Below are positions 16,861-25,192 of a stretch of DNA of 64,000 nt, in pieces. The position numbers and the translations under genes were made by a program. The number at the start of each line of letters is the position of its first letter. Position 1 is the first letter of the stretch. The stretch comes from UMGS1908 sp045655005 (GTDB lineage: Bacteria; Bacillota; Clostridia; Christensenellales; UBA1242): NCBI GenBank assembly GCA_045655005.1, contig JAZOOJ010000007.1, forward strand, positions 248,001 to 312,000. Direction: 5' to 3'. The notes under the pieces were generated by a model, which was given only the letters and a program-made list of their open reading frames with translations, was not told the origin of the DNA and did not search any database.

Positions 16861-17716
16861 TTGTTTTCTCCCCTATAAATACCGAACTGTTACCACATGG
16901 CAGTATTAAGCCCTCTTTTGTTGGAAGTCCAACTTCATACGATGCAAATGAGCCTTTAAATCCACCCATAGACACTCTTAATATGTTTTCCATAGCAGTT
17001 GCCCCAAGACCCGTCGTATAACTGTTAATAAGTACAAAAAGTGGCTTATCAGACAAAACTTTTGTGCAAAGTTTTACAAAGTCTGCAATATTTTCTTCCA
17101 ACTTCCAAACTTCTCCCCCAGTTCCCCTGCCATAACTTGGCGGATCCATAATTATTGCGTCATATTTTTTCCCACGCCTTATTTCTCTTTCAACAAACTT
17201 AAAGCAATCATCTACAATGTAACGAATTGGAGCATCTGCAAGTCCGCTTATCTTTGCATTTTGTTTGCATCTTTCGACCATATTCTTAGCAGCATCTACG
17301 TGTGTTACACTTGCGCCAGCAGATGCACAAGCAACAGTAGCACCACCAGTATAACCGAACAAATTTAATACATTGATTGGACGATTTGCCTTTTTGATTA
17401 AATCAATCATCATATCCCAATTTGTCGCCTGTTCTGGGAAAAGACCGGTATGTTTGAAACCCATTGGCTTAATCAAAAACTTCAAATTTCTCCACCCAAT
17501 GGTCCACTCTTCTGGCACATTTTTGATATATTTCCACTTGCCACCTCCGCTTTCACTTCTAAGATAATGTGCGTCGGCTTTTTTCTCATTCAATTTTTCA
17601 CCCCAAATAATTTGTGGGTCTGGGCGAAGTAATATTACATTCCCCCATCTTTCAAGTTTTTCGCCTTTACCCGTAGCGATTACTTCAAAATCTTTCCATT
17701 CATTGTTTATTTTCAT
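16850..17716 (-). CDS. RlmI/RlmK-like SAM-dependent rRNA methyltransferase
   Basis: The 288-residue protein has a class I methyltransferase fold: VLNLFGYTGGATVACASAGA (SAM-binding loop), THVDAAKNMVE (acidic strand end), and AIIMDPPSYGRGTGGEVW (DPPSY motif). This set is typical of the RlmI/RlmK/YccW group acting on 23S rRNA. The N-terminus lacks a clear PUA domain. It is followed with overlap by the pseudouridine synthase and preceded at 11 nt by the CBS protein. Confidence 0.85.
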   Translation of the reverse strand: MKINNEWKDFEVIATGKGEKLERWGNVILLRPDPQIIWGEKLNEKKADAHYLRSESGGGKWKYIKNVPEEWTIGWRNLKFLIKPMGFKHTGLFPEQATNWDMMIDLIKKANRPINVLNLFGYTGGATVACASAGASVTHVDAAKNMVERCKQNAKISGLADAPIRYIVDDCFKFVEREIRRGKKYDAIIMDPPSYGRGTGGEVWKLEENIADFVKLCTKVLSDKPLFVLINSYTTGLGATAMENILRVSMGGFKGSFASYEVGLPTKEGLILPCGNSSVFIGEKTNGK

Positions 17717-17727
17717 ATTTTTAAATC

Positions 17728-18450
17728 CTAATAGTTATCTAAAATCGTTTGCATATCAATTATATCTGCCGTAACAACAATACCTACCGGCAATTCGGTG
17801 TATGCACCAGAAGGAGTTATAATTACGGTAGACAATTTTCTGTTTTGTTGGAACATATATAGAACATTGTCAATTGTTGCTTTTTCTGAAACAACTTCGT
17901 AATGGTTTCCAGCATCAAGAACAGCAAGTGCATCAACAACTTTTTTGTTCATCATTTTATTTATATCTTCACCCAAGGTTACCGCCTTGCCAATTGCATC
18001 AATAAGCATTTTACGGTTTATTACACCAACCAAAGTTCCTTTCAAATAAACTGGAACATTGCTATATCCCGTTGTATACAATTCCTTCATTACATCGGCA
18101 AGTTTTACTTCACCCTCTGCAATAAATACACTTCTATTCACAACAGATTGCATTGCTAGTGGTGGCGTTGTAATCATTCTTACAATACTTTCCATCTGCT
18201 CAACAATATTATCATGAGGCTCAGCAATAACTTCATCATTGCTTCGATGTACTATGGCATTTCGAAGCCTTCCATAATCAATCAAGTCATCTTCATACTT
18301 CTTAACAATTGAATTAACTGACGCAGATTTACGAATAACGTCTGAATAACTCAAAGCTGGTTTAAAATTATAAATATCACGAATACACTTATCAAGCCTG
18401 TTGTATGCGGTTATAAACCTGCCCGCATTAGATTTAATATCCATTCCCAT
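17728..18450 (-). CDS. HEPN-like N-terminal domain plus two CBS domains
   Basis: The 240-residue protein has a helical N-terminal domain (residues 1-85) containing YGRLRNAIVHRSNDEVIA near residue 62; RNAIVH fits the Rx4-6H signature of HEPN RNases and related HEPN-like helical domains. Residues about 100-235 contain two CBS motifs (LADVMKELYTTGYSNVPVYL with VGVINRKMLI, and TIDNVLYMFQQNRKLSTVII), which usually bind adenosyl nucleotides as a regulatory pair. First gene of the RNA-modification operon, with a promoter at 18487-18514. An RNase regulated by nucleotides is possible but unproven. Confidence 0.65.
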   Translation of the reverse strand: MGMDIKSNAGRFITAYNRLDKCIRDIYNFKPALSYSDVIRKSASVNSIVKKYEDDLIDYGRLRNAIVHRSNDEVIAEPHDNIVEQMESIVRMITTPPLAMQSVVNRSVFIAEGEVKLADVMKELYTTGYSNVPVYLKGTLVGVINRKMLIDAIGKAVTLGEDINKMMNKKVVDALAVLDAGNHYEVVSEKATIDNVLYMFQQNRKLSTVIITPSGAYTELPVGIVVTADIIDMQTILDNY

Positions 18451-18486
18451 TGGAAACCCTCCAATACTTTTACATAATATGACGTT

Positions 18487-18514
18487 AGTATAACATATAA
18501 ATAAATATTTTCAA
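18487..18514 (-). promoter_or_regulatory. Promoter of the RNA-modification operon
   Basis: TTGAAA (18509-18514) and TATACT (18487-18492) on the minus strand with a 16-nt spacer, about 40 nt before the HEPN-CBS start. It diverges from the SRP RNA promoter. Confidence 0.6.
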
Positions 18515-18555
18515 AGACCTTTTTAACAAATTGTTGAAAACTTAGTGGAAAAACC

Positions 18556-18584
18556 TTGATATTTTTCTTTGCTTCGGATATAAT
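18556..18584 (+). promoter_or_regulatory. SRP RNA promoter
   Basis: TTGATA (18556-18561), 17-nt spacer, TATAAT (18579-18584). The RNA start is expected 6-7 nt later, which matches the start of the closing helix. Confidence 0.8.
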
Positions 18585-18589
18585 AATAT

Positions 18590-18864
18590 AAGCTGTGCTA
18601 GGTGGGGAGTTAGTGGTGCCCTAATCCTACAATCCACTATTAGTAGGGCTGAATGCTTTTCTAGGTATTTTATATGGAAGGCTGAACAAGATGAGCGATG
18701 TTGATATCAAGGTCTTGTGCAATAGCAGTTTTATGAACCGTGTCAGAGCCTGACCGCAGCAGCACTAAATATTATTTGCTATGTGCCACAAGGAAGCTTT
18801 GAAGGAGTTAGCTGTTTTGTCCCCGCTTCGGTGTAGAGTATCGAAAAAAGATGCACAGCTTTTT
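18590..18864 (+). ncRNA. ffs: Signal recognition particle RNA, long Bacillus-type with Alu domain
   Basis: The 5' part (GTGCTAGGTGGGGAGTTAGT) matches the Alu-domain start of Bacillus scRNA, and AGCTGTGC at the 5' end pairs with GCACAGCT at 18853-18860. The S-domain hairpin is present with ATGAACCGTGTCAGA and GCAGCAGCAC as the two sides of the Ffh-binding symmetric loop. The apical part reads GCC TGAC CGC, so the usual C-GGAA-G tetraloop is replaced; with a C-C apposition the tip may be a six-base loop. It scaffolds Ffh for membrane targeting. Total about 275 nt, standard for Firmicutes. Confidence 0.92.
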
Positions 18865-18875
18865 AATGACATTTG

Positions 18876-18908
18876 AAACGCTTAGTGATTTTCACTAAGC
18901 GTTTTTAT
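18876..18908. terminator. Intrinsic terminator (SRP RNA / convergent gene)
   Basis: AAACGCTTAGTGA and TCACTAAGCGTTT arms (18876-18888, 18892-18904) with T runs on both sides; serves the SRP RNA and the convergent gene ending at 18911. Confidence 0.85.
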
Positions 18909-18910
18909 TT

Positions 18911-19534
18911 TTACTCCCAAGCACCAGATTCAGAACCTCTGGTTTTAATATATTTAAAATTTCTTACTTTTGTTAAATTCCCAGGATTATTTTTATATTC
19001 ATTCCATTTTCTTGAACCCACAAGACTTACATATGGCACCAAAATATCCCCTGCATACATTATTCTTTCAATTAAAACACTATCACCATCTCGTTCTTCA
19101 AAAATCAAACGCTCAGAAATATTTGCCGTTTCTATTTTCTGAGATGCTTGTGTTTTTTGTATAGTGCGCTCTACCAAGCACTTGTTATCGTCAATAGTCT
19201 GTATTACCGTTTGCACACTACGAACTTTGTCGTCATGCTCAATTTCATAACAAACAATTGTTTCAAGAAAATCACCATCTGCCGTCGCAAGGTTGCCACA
19301 ATCTCTTTTAACGCAAAAAATTTTCGCGCTTATAAAATAGCTCTCATTATCCTTACTATCTACCATTGGTAATTGTACAATGTAATATGGACACTTACGT
19401 TTCTTATCGAAAAGTTTTTCAACATCTAATTGAACTTTTCCGTCTTCGCTAATTTCCATAACAACTTTATGCCCCTCTTTTATATAGGCATCAATTTCTG
19501 GAATTAGTCCCTTAATTACTGGTAAAGTTATCAC
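18911..19534 (-). CDS. Uncharacterised protein, paralogue of the gene at 19766
   Basis: The 207-residue protein is soluble and mostly beta-strand. I do not recognise the family. It resembles the 171-residue product encoded at 19766-20281: both open with [KR]GLIPE followed by a spaced VxLDVE/MFDVE strand, and both have a VPYVxxV/MPYVGTV segment before a basic C-terminus. It has its own promoter (19568-19596). Function unknown; the pair looks like an old tandem duplication. Confidence 0.6.
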   Translation of the reverse strand: MITLPVIKGLIPEIDAYIKEGHKVVMEISEDGKVQLDVEKLFDKKRKCPYYIVQLPMVDSKDNESYFISAKIFCVKRDCGNLATADGDFLETIVCYEIEHDDKVRSVQTVIQTIDDNKCLVERTIQKTQASQKIETANISERLIFEERDGDSVLIERIMYAGDILVPYVSLVGSRKWNEYKNNPGNLTKVRNFKYIKTRGSESGAWE

Positions 19535-19567
19535 TTGTCTGTCCTCTATTAGTTTTGATTTTAAAGT

Positions 19568-19596
19568 ATTTTAGCAAAAAAACAAGACTTTGTCAA
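19568..19596 (-). promoter_or_regulatory. Promoter of the gene at 18911-19534
   Basis: TTGACA (19591-19596), 17-nt spacer, TAAAAT (19568-19573) on the minus strand. Confidence 0.7.
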
Positions 19597-19720
19597 TATT
19601 TATTCAATTTTACCTTAACACTTACCAAATTCAAACGAACGACCAAAGTTAACTGTGGCTTTCGATGATAATATTCTTAATAATAAAAATGAAATTATTA
19701 ATTATGCTATAACCGTATCA

Positions 19721-19765
19721 AAACAAAAACCATATTAGGGCGAACTAATATGGTTTTTGTTTTTG
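19721..19765. terminator. Intrinsic terminator
   Basis: Long near-perfect hairpin: AAACAAAAACCATATTAG (19721-19738) pairs with 19745-19762. It terminates the minus-strand gene at 19766. Confidence 0.8.
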
Positions 19766-20281
19766 TTAGCTATTAGTAGGGTTATTTACATTCGAGCCTT
19801 GATTTCTTATAAATCTTGCTAAGATTTTTCTATCCCCAAACTTTTTATAAGTTTTATAATCCTTATACTTGTGCAAATGATTTACTACAACAGTACCGAC
19901 ATAAGGCATTAGAAACATAGGATTATCATTTAATACTATTGATGCACGCCTGTCTATTATTTCATCATCAATGTCTCTATACTCTTCCTCAAACAAACTA
20001 TGCGTTCTTGTAATTCTTGTGATTTTATAGTCTGCGATTTCGCTTTGACTTTCACCGTCATCACCACATTCGGTCATCTTCTCAAAAGATACGACCGTTT
20101 CACCGCCATTTGTCTTGTATGCACCAGAAAATGTTATTGCCGGCTTATCATCGTGGACAAGTTCAACATCAAACATCAAAGAGCCATTAACCGATATTTT
20201 GTTTATGGTATAACCATTGGCTTCCAGTTCGGATAACTCTGGTATCAAACCTCTCATTAATAATAAATGTCTTTCGTGCAT
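19766..20281 (-). CDS. Uncharacterised protein, paralogue of the gene at 18911
   Basis: The 171-residue protein begins MHERHLLLMRGLIPELSELE. The start at 20281 is preferred over an upstream in-frame ATG because AAAGGGGAT lies 8-10 nt before it. The N-terminal 40 residues and the PYVGTVVVNHLHKYKDYK region resemble the neighbouring 18911-19534 product. No motif, membrane segment or signal peptide is visible. It follows tuf on the same strand but is separated from it by a strong terminator. Confidence 0.6.
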   Translation of the reverse strand: MHERHLLLMRGLIPELSELEANGYTINKISVNGSLMFDVELVHDDKPAITFSGAYKTNGGETVVSFEKMTECGDDGESQSEIADYKITRITRTHSLFEEEYRDIDDEIIDRRASIVLNDNPMFLMPYVGTVVVNHLHKYKDYKTYKKFGDRKILARFIRNQGSNVNNPTNS

Positions 20282-20330
20282 ATTCAAATCCCCTTTTGCC
20301 CTTTTGTTGCTGTAAAATAACATAAGTATA

Positions 20331-20373
20331 AAAATGTCGACTTGCTACAACAACTAAGCAAGCCGACATTTTT
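20331..20373 (-). terminator. Terminator of the str operon (after tuf)
   Basis: On the minus strand the arms at 20357-20373 and 20331-20346 pair through 16 bp with one mismatch and end in TTTTTAT. It lies 27 nt past the tuf stop. Confidence 0.8.
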
Positions 20374-20399
20374 TAAATTATAATCTAACTTAACTAAAA

Positions 20400-21608
20400 T
20401 TACTTAATAATTTTAGAAACGACACCTGAACCAACTGTTCTTCCGCCTTCACGAATAGCGAATCTTAATCCTTCTTCGATAGCGATTGGAGAGATTAGTT
20501 TAACTGTCATTGTTACATTATCGCCAGGCATAACCATTTCAACACCTGCAGGAAGTTCGATAGAACCTGTAACGTCAGTTGTTCTGAAATAGAATTGTGG
20601 ACGATAGTTGTTGAAGAATGGAGTATGACGTCCACCTTCTTCTTTTGTTAGAACGTAAACTTCACCAGAGAATTCTGTGTGTGGTTGAATTGAACCTGGT
20701 TTGCAAAGTACTTGACCTCTTTCGATGTCAGTTCTTTGGATACCACGTAGTAGAACACCTACATTGTAACCAGCAAGAGCTTCATCAAGAAGTTTTCTGA
20801 ACATTTCGATACCTGTAACAACTGTGCTTTGTGTTTCACGGATACCAACGATTTCAACTTGGTCATTTAGTTTTAGAACACCTCTTTCAACTCTACCAGT
20901 AGCAACTGTACCACGACCTGTGATTGTGAATACGTCTTCAACTGGCATTAAGAAAGGTTTGTCCTTATCACGAACTGGTTCTGGAATGTAAGCATCAACA
21001 GCATCCATAAGTTCGAAAATGCACTTAGAAGCGTCACCTTCGATGTTGTTAGCGTTAGCAGCTTCAAGAGCTAATAGCGCTGAACCCTTAATGATTGGAG
21101 TGTTGTCACCATCAAAACCATATTGGCTTAGAAGTTCACGAATTTCCATTTCTACAAGTTCAAGTAGTTCTGGATCGTCAACTTGGTCACACTTGTTCAT
21201 GAATACAACGATTTTTGGAACACCAACCTGACGAGCAAGTAGGATGTGTTCTTTTGTTTGAGGCATAGGACCGTCAGAAGCAGCACAAACTAGGATAGCT
21301 CCGTCCATTTGAGCAGCACCTGTGATCATGTTTTTAACATAGTCAGCGTGTCCTGGGCAGTCAACGTGAGCATAGTGACGGTTAGGAGTCTCGTACTCAA
21401 CGTGAGCTGTGTTGATTGTTATACCTCTAGCTCTTTCTTCTGGAGCTGAGTCAATTTGGTTATAATCCAAATCGTCGCCCTTACCACCATTCTTAATGTA
21501 AAGAGTCTTGGTGATAGCAGCTGTTAAAGTAGTTTTACCGTGGTCAACGTGGCCGATTGTACCAATGTTAACGTGAGGCTTTGTACTTTCAAATCTTTCT
21601 TTTGACAT
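20400..21608 (-). CDS. tuf: Elongation factor Tu
   Basis: The 402-residue GTPase delivers aminoacyl-tRNA to the ribosome. G1 is GHVDHGKTT (residues 19-27), the switch I region has RARGITINTAHVEYET, G3 is DCPGHADYVKNMITGAAQMD, G4 is NKCD and G5 GSALLALE. Domains 2 and 3 are complete, ending VGSGVVSKIIK. It lies downstream of fusA with a 141-nt gap that contains an inverted repeat (21667-21699), so it may be expressed both with and apart from fusA. Confidence 0.98.
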   Translation of the reverse strand: MSKERFESTKPHVNIGTIGHVDHGKTTLTAAITKTLYIKNGGKGDDLDYNQIDSAPEERARGITINTAHVEYETPNRHYAHVDCPGHADYVKNMITGAAQMDGAILVCAASDGPMPQTKEHILLARQVGVPKIVVFMNKCDQVDDPELLELVEMEIRELLSQYGFDGDNTPIIKGSALLALEAANANNIEGDASKCIFELMDAVDAYIPEPVRDKDKPFLMPVEDVFTITGRGTVATGRVERGVLKLNDQVEIVGIRETQSTVVTGIEMFRKLLDEALAGYNVGVLLRGIQRTDIERGQVLCKPGSIQPHTEFSGEVYVLTKEEGGRHTPFFNNYRPQFYFRTTDVTGSIELPAGVEMVMPGDNVTMTVKLISPIAIEEGLRFAIREGGRTVGSGVVSKIIK

Positions 21609-21666
21609 TTTTATTTCTCCTTTTTTTGATTTTTTATATTTTATTAATATAAAACTAAATTAATTT

Positions 21667-21699
21667 TTGTTGCTTTAACCCTATAACACCTAGCAACAA
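21667..21699 (-). promoter_or_regulatory. Inverted repeat in the fusA-tuf gap
   Basis: TTGTTGC and GCAACAA (21667-21673, 21693-21699) are perfect 7-bp arms around a 19-nt loop, with TTGACC just upstream on the minus strand. It could be part of a tuf promoter/leader or a processing hairpin; I cannot decide which. Confidence 0.35.
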
Positions 21700-21749
21700 G
21701 GTCAACTAACTGATACGTTTAACTTTGTATAAAAACTTAGTTAAAGTAA

Positions 21750-23822
21750 TTAGTCTTTCTTTCTGTCGCCAACAATTTTGTCAGCAACATTTCTTGGAAC
21801 TTCTGCATAGTGGCTTGGTTCCATAGAGAATGAACCACGTCCTTGAGTGTTACTTCTAAGGTCGGTTGCATATCCAAACATCTCTGATAGAGGAATTTCA
21901 GCTCTAATAACTTGAGTTGAACCCTTCATAGATGTTCCTTGAAGGTTACCACGACGACGTGATACGTCACCCATAACATCTCCAAGATATTGGTCTGGAA
22001 CTTCGATTTCAACCTTCATAATTGGTTCAAGCAATACTGGATCTGCCTTAGCTGCAGCTTCCTTAAATGCCATACTTCCGGCAATCTTGAACGCCATTTC
22101 AGAAGAGTCAACATCGTGATAACTTCCGTCAACAAGTCTAACTTTAAAGTCAACTGTTTCATATCCAGCAAGAACACCATTAAGTGCAGATTCTTGGATA
22201 CCCTTATCAACTGCTGGAATGTATTCTTTTGGAATAGCACCACCAACGATTTCGTCGATAAATTCATATCCCTTTCCTGCTTCTTGTGGTTCCATTTCGA
22301 TAACGCAATGACCGTATTGACCTTTACCACCACTTTGACGGATAAATTTACCTTCAACGCGTACAGGTTTACGGATTGTTTCACGATAAGCAACTTGTGG
22401 AGCGCCAACGTTACATTCAACATTGTACTCTCTCTTCATTCTATCTACGATAATATCTAGGTGTAATTCACCCATACCAGCGATGATTGTTTGACCTGTT
22501 TCTTCATCAGTTGTTCTTCTGAATGATGGGTCTTCTTCAGCAAGCTTTTGCAACGCAATAGCCATCTTTTCTTGGTCGCCCTTTGTTTTTGGTTCAACAG
22601 CAACCGAGATAACTGGTTCTGGGAAATCCATTTTTTCAAGAACTACCGGATTCTTTTCATCGCAAAGTGTATCACCAGTTGTTGTATCTTTCAATCCAAC
22701 AATTGCAACGATATCACCTGCGTAAACTTCTTCTTCTTCGGTTCTCTTATTAGCGTGCATACGCACAATTCTTCCAATTCTTTCTCTCTTGTCCTTAGAT
22801 GAGTTGTACACATAAGAACCAGATGTTAACTTACCACTATATATTCTGAAGAATGTAAGTGTTCCGAATTGGTCTTTTGCAATCTTGAATGCAAGACCTG
22901 AAAGTGGAGCGTTATCGCTTGTTTCACGTTCTGCATCTTCTCCGTCCAATGTTTGACCTTTTACAGGTGGCAAATCAATTGGGCTTGGGAAGTAATCAAT
23001 AACTGCGTCAAGTAAAGGTTGTACACCCTTATTTGATAGAGCTGAACCGCAAAGTACTGGTGTCATTGTTAGGTTTAAAACACCCTTTCTGATACCTGAC
23101 TTAATTTCAGCAATTGAAAGTTCTTCACCATTGAAATACTTTTCAAGTAAAGCGTCATCTTGTTCAGCTACTGCTTCAACAAGTTTATTTCTCCACTCAT
23201 TAGCCATGTCAACCATATCTGCTGGAACCTCAGAAGTATCCATAACCTTTCCTTGTTCATCAGCATAGATGATAGCCTTCATTTCAATAAGGTCAACAAT
23301 ACCCTTGAAAGTTTCAGCACTTCCAATTGGTAATTGTAGAGGAACTGCATTAGCTTTTAGCATTTCGTTCATTTGATTTACAACGTTAAGGAAGTCTGCA
23401 CCATCTCTGTCCATCTTGTTAACGAAAGCAATTCTTGGAACGCCGTACTTGTTAGCTTGACGCCAAACAGTTTCTGATTGAGATTGAACACCTGCACGCC
23501 CGCAGAACAATTCAATAGCAGCGTCAAGAACCTTTAAGCTTCTTTCTACTTCAATTGTAAAGTCAACGTGACCTGGGGTGTCGATAATATTTACCTTATG
23601 GTCTTTCCACATACAGGTTGTTGCAGCAGATGTGATTGTGATACCTCTTTCTTGTTCTTGAGCCATCCAGTCCATTGTTGCTTGACCGTCATGGGTTTCA
23701 CCAATTTTGTGTGTCTTACCGGTATAGAAAAGGATACGTTCGGTTGTGGTAGTTTTACCAGCATCGATGTGAGCCATAATACCGATATTACGAATTTTAC
23801 TTAATTCGACATCTCTAGCCAT
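21750..23822 (-). CDS. fusA: Elongation factor G
   Basis: The 690-residue translocase has all G motifs: AHIDAGKTTTTERILFYTG, the RGITITSAATTC switch, DTPGHVDFTIEVERSLKVLD, NKMDRDGADF, and the domain IV tip region EYIPAVDKGIQE. Length and domain order are those of canonical EF-G1. It has its own promoter inside the 205-nt gap after rpsG (23908-23936). Confidence 0.98.
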   Translation of the reverse strand: MARDVELSKIRNIGIMAHIDAGKTTTTERILFYTGKTHKIGETHDGQATMDWMAQEQERGITITSAATTCMWKDHKVNIIDTPGHVDFTIEVERSLKVLDAAIELFCGRAGVQSQSETVWRQANKYGVPRIAFVNKMDRDGADFLNVVNQMNEMLKANAVPLQLPIGSAETFKGIVDLIEMKAIIYADEQGKVMDTSEVPADMVDMANEWRNKLVEAVAEQDDALLEKYFNGEELSIAEIKSGIRKGVLNLTMTPVLCGSALSNKGVQPLLDAVIDYFPSPIDLPPVKGQTLDGEDAERETSDNAPLSGLAFKIAKDQFGTLTFFRIYSGKLTSGSYVYNSSKDKRERIGRIVRMHANKRTEEEEVYAGDIVAIVGLKDTTTGDTLCDEKNPVVLEKMDFPEPVISVAVEPKTKGDQEKMAIALQKLAEEDPSFRRTTDEETGQTIIAGMGELHLDIIVDRMKREYNVECNVGAPQVAYRETIRKPVRVEGKFIRQSGGKGQYGHCVIEMEPQEAGKGYEFIDEIVGGAIPKEYIPAVDKGIQESALNGVLAGYETVDFKVRLVDGSYHDVDSSEMAFKIAGSMAFKEAAAKADPVLLEPIMKVEIEVPDQYLGDVMGDVSRRRGNLQGTSMKGSTQVIRAEIPLSEMFGYATDLRSNTQGRGSFSMEPSHYAEVPRNVADKIVGDRKKD

Positions 23823-23907
23823 TTAATTTTCTCCCATAAAAATTTGTTTGACTTAATTGTTGCCAATAAGTCTGCAATTTAACACTTTAAAATTAATTGC
23901 TACCCAA

Positions 23908-23936
23908 ATTATATTCTATAAAAAACGAAATTGCAA
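23908..23936 (-). promoter_or_regulatory. Internal promoter before fusA
   Basis: TTGCAA (23931-23936), 17-nt spacer, TATAAT (23908-23913) on the minus strand, 86 nt before the fusA start. It would allow fusA-tuf to be expressed beyond the rpsL-rpsG level. Confidence 0.65.
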
Positions 23937-24027
23937 ACGAATTTAGCCCTTTTAGAAAAATTTGTGTAGCACATTAATTTATTTAATTTTTCAATACATA
24001 TTGCAAGAAATAATCCTGCAAAACATC

Positions 24028-24498
24028 TTACCAACGATAAGATGCGAATGCCTTGTTGGCTTCTGCCATACGATGAACTTCTTCTTTCTTCTTGAAAGCG
24101 CCACCGCTTTGGTTGTATGCATCCATAAGTTCAGCTGCAAGACGGGTACTTGTACCCTTTTCATTTCTGTTTCTTGTAGCGTTAACAATCCATCTTAGAG
24201 CAAGTGCTTGACGACGAGCAGGTCTTACCTCGATTGGAACTTGGTATGTACCGCCACCAACACGACGAGCCTTAACTTCAAGCATTGGCTTAACATTTTC
24301 CATAGCTTGGTTAAATACTGTCATTGGTTCAAGATTCATCTTTTCTTCGATTTCTTTAAATGCATCATAAACTATTTTTTGAGCAATTCCACGTTTTCCG
24401 TCGTACATAATTTGGTTGATTAGTTTTGTAACAACTGTTGAACCATACATTGGATCTGGAAGAACTTCACGAACTGCTGCCTTATTTCTTCTTGACAT
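24028..24498 (-). CDS. rpsG: 30S ribosomal protein S7
   Basis: The 156-residue S7 begins MSRRNKAAVREVLPDPMYGS and has the conserved RRVGGGTYQVPIEVRPARRQ block. S7 nucleates the 3' domain of 16S rRNA. Standard length and standard place between rpsL and fusA. Confidence 0.97.
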   Translation of the reverse strand: MSRRNKAAVREVLPDPMYGSTVVTKLINQIMYDGKRGIAQKIVYDAFKEIEEKMNLEPMTVFNQAMENVKPMLEVKARRVGGGTYQVPIEVRPARRQALALRWIVNATRNRNEKGTSTRLAAELMDAYNQSGGAFKKKEEVHRMAEANKAFASYRW

Positions 24499-24545
24499 AA
24501 TATCCTCCTTATAAATTTTGAGTTAATAATTTTTGAGAATTTCCC

Positions 24546-24917
24546 TTATTTAGGTCTCTTTGCACCATATTTGCTTCTTGCTTGCTTACGGTCTTTTACA
24601 CCAGCGGTATCAAGTGTTCCACGAACGATATGATAACGTACACCTGGTAAGTCCTTAACTCTTCCACCACGAATCAATACAACTGAGTGTTCTTGTAAGT
24701 TGTGACCGATTCCTGGAATGTAAACTGTACCTTCCATCTTGTTTGAAAGACGAACTCTTGCGATTTTTCTAAGCGCTGAGTTAGGCTTCTTTGGAGATGT
24801 TGTTGTAACAGATAAGCAAACCCCACGTTTTTGTGGATTCTTTTCAAGTGCTGGACACTTTGGTTTTGAAGTTTGTTTTTCTCTACCGTGTCTAATCAAC
24901 TGTTGGGTGGTTGGCAT
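24546..24917 (-). CDS. rpsL: 30S ribosomal protein S12
   Basis: The 123-residue S12 begins MPTTQQLIRHGREKQ. Both regions where streptomycin resistance mutations arise are wild type: TTSPKKPNSALRK and GGRVKDLPGVRYH keep their Lys residues. S12 monitors codon-anticodon pairing. First gene of the str operon, with AGGAGG before the ATG and a promoter about 160 nt upstream. Confidence 0.98.
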   Translation of the reverse strand: MPTTQQLIRHGREKQTSKPKCPALEKNPQKRGVCLSVTTTSPKKPNSALRKIARVRLSNKMEGTVYIPGIGHNLQEHSVVLIRGGRVKDLPGVRYHIVRGTLDTAGVKDRKQARSKYGAKRPK

Positions 24918-24949
24918 TAACTTTTACCTCCTACTAAATTTTGATTTAG

Positions 24950-24982
24950 TTGAATTCTCTTATCAACCCATAGAGGATTCAA
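24950..24982 (-). promoter_or_regulatory. Leader hairpin of the str operon
   Basis: TTGAATTCTCT and AGAGGATTCAA arms (one mismatch) flank an 11-nt loop, 33 nt upstream of the rpsL start. It could be an autoregulatory or processing structure; no specific ligand can be read. Confidence 0.4.
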
Positions 24983-25073
24983 ATAATTTTTACTTTCACA
25001 ATTTCGATGCACACCATTTATCTATTTTTGTGGCAAATAAAAACTATAACGTGGCATATTCCACGCTGTTGCT

Positions 25074-25102
25074 ATTCTATCATAGCAATTTTTTCTTGTC
25101 AA
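25074..25102 (-). promoter_or_regulatory. Promoter of the str operon
   Basis: TTGACA (25097-25102), 17-nt spacer, TAGAAT (25074-25079) on the minus strand. Transcription would start near 25067, leaving a leader of about 150 nt. Confidence 0.8.
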
Positions 25103-25192
25103 TATCTTTTAATGGAAAAATTAAAAATATTTCAACAAATTTTCGCACAATTTTTAAAATTTTTAAATTGACTTATTGTCACAGATATTTTG

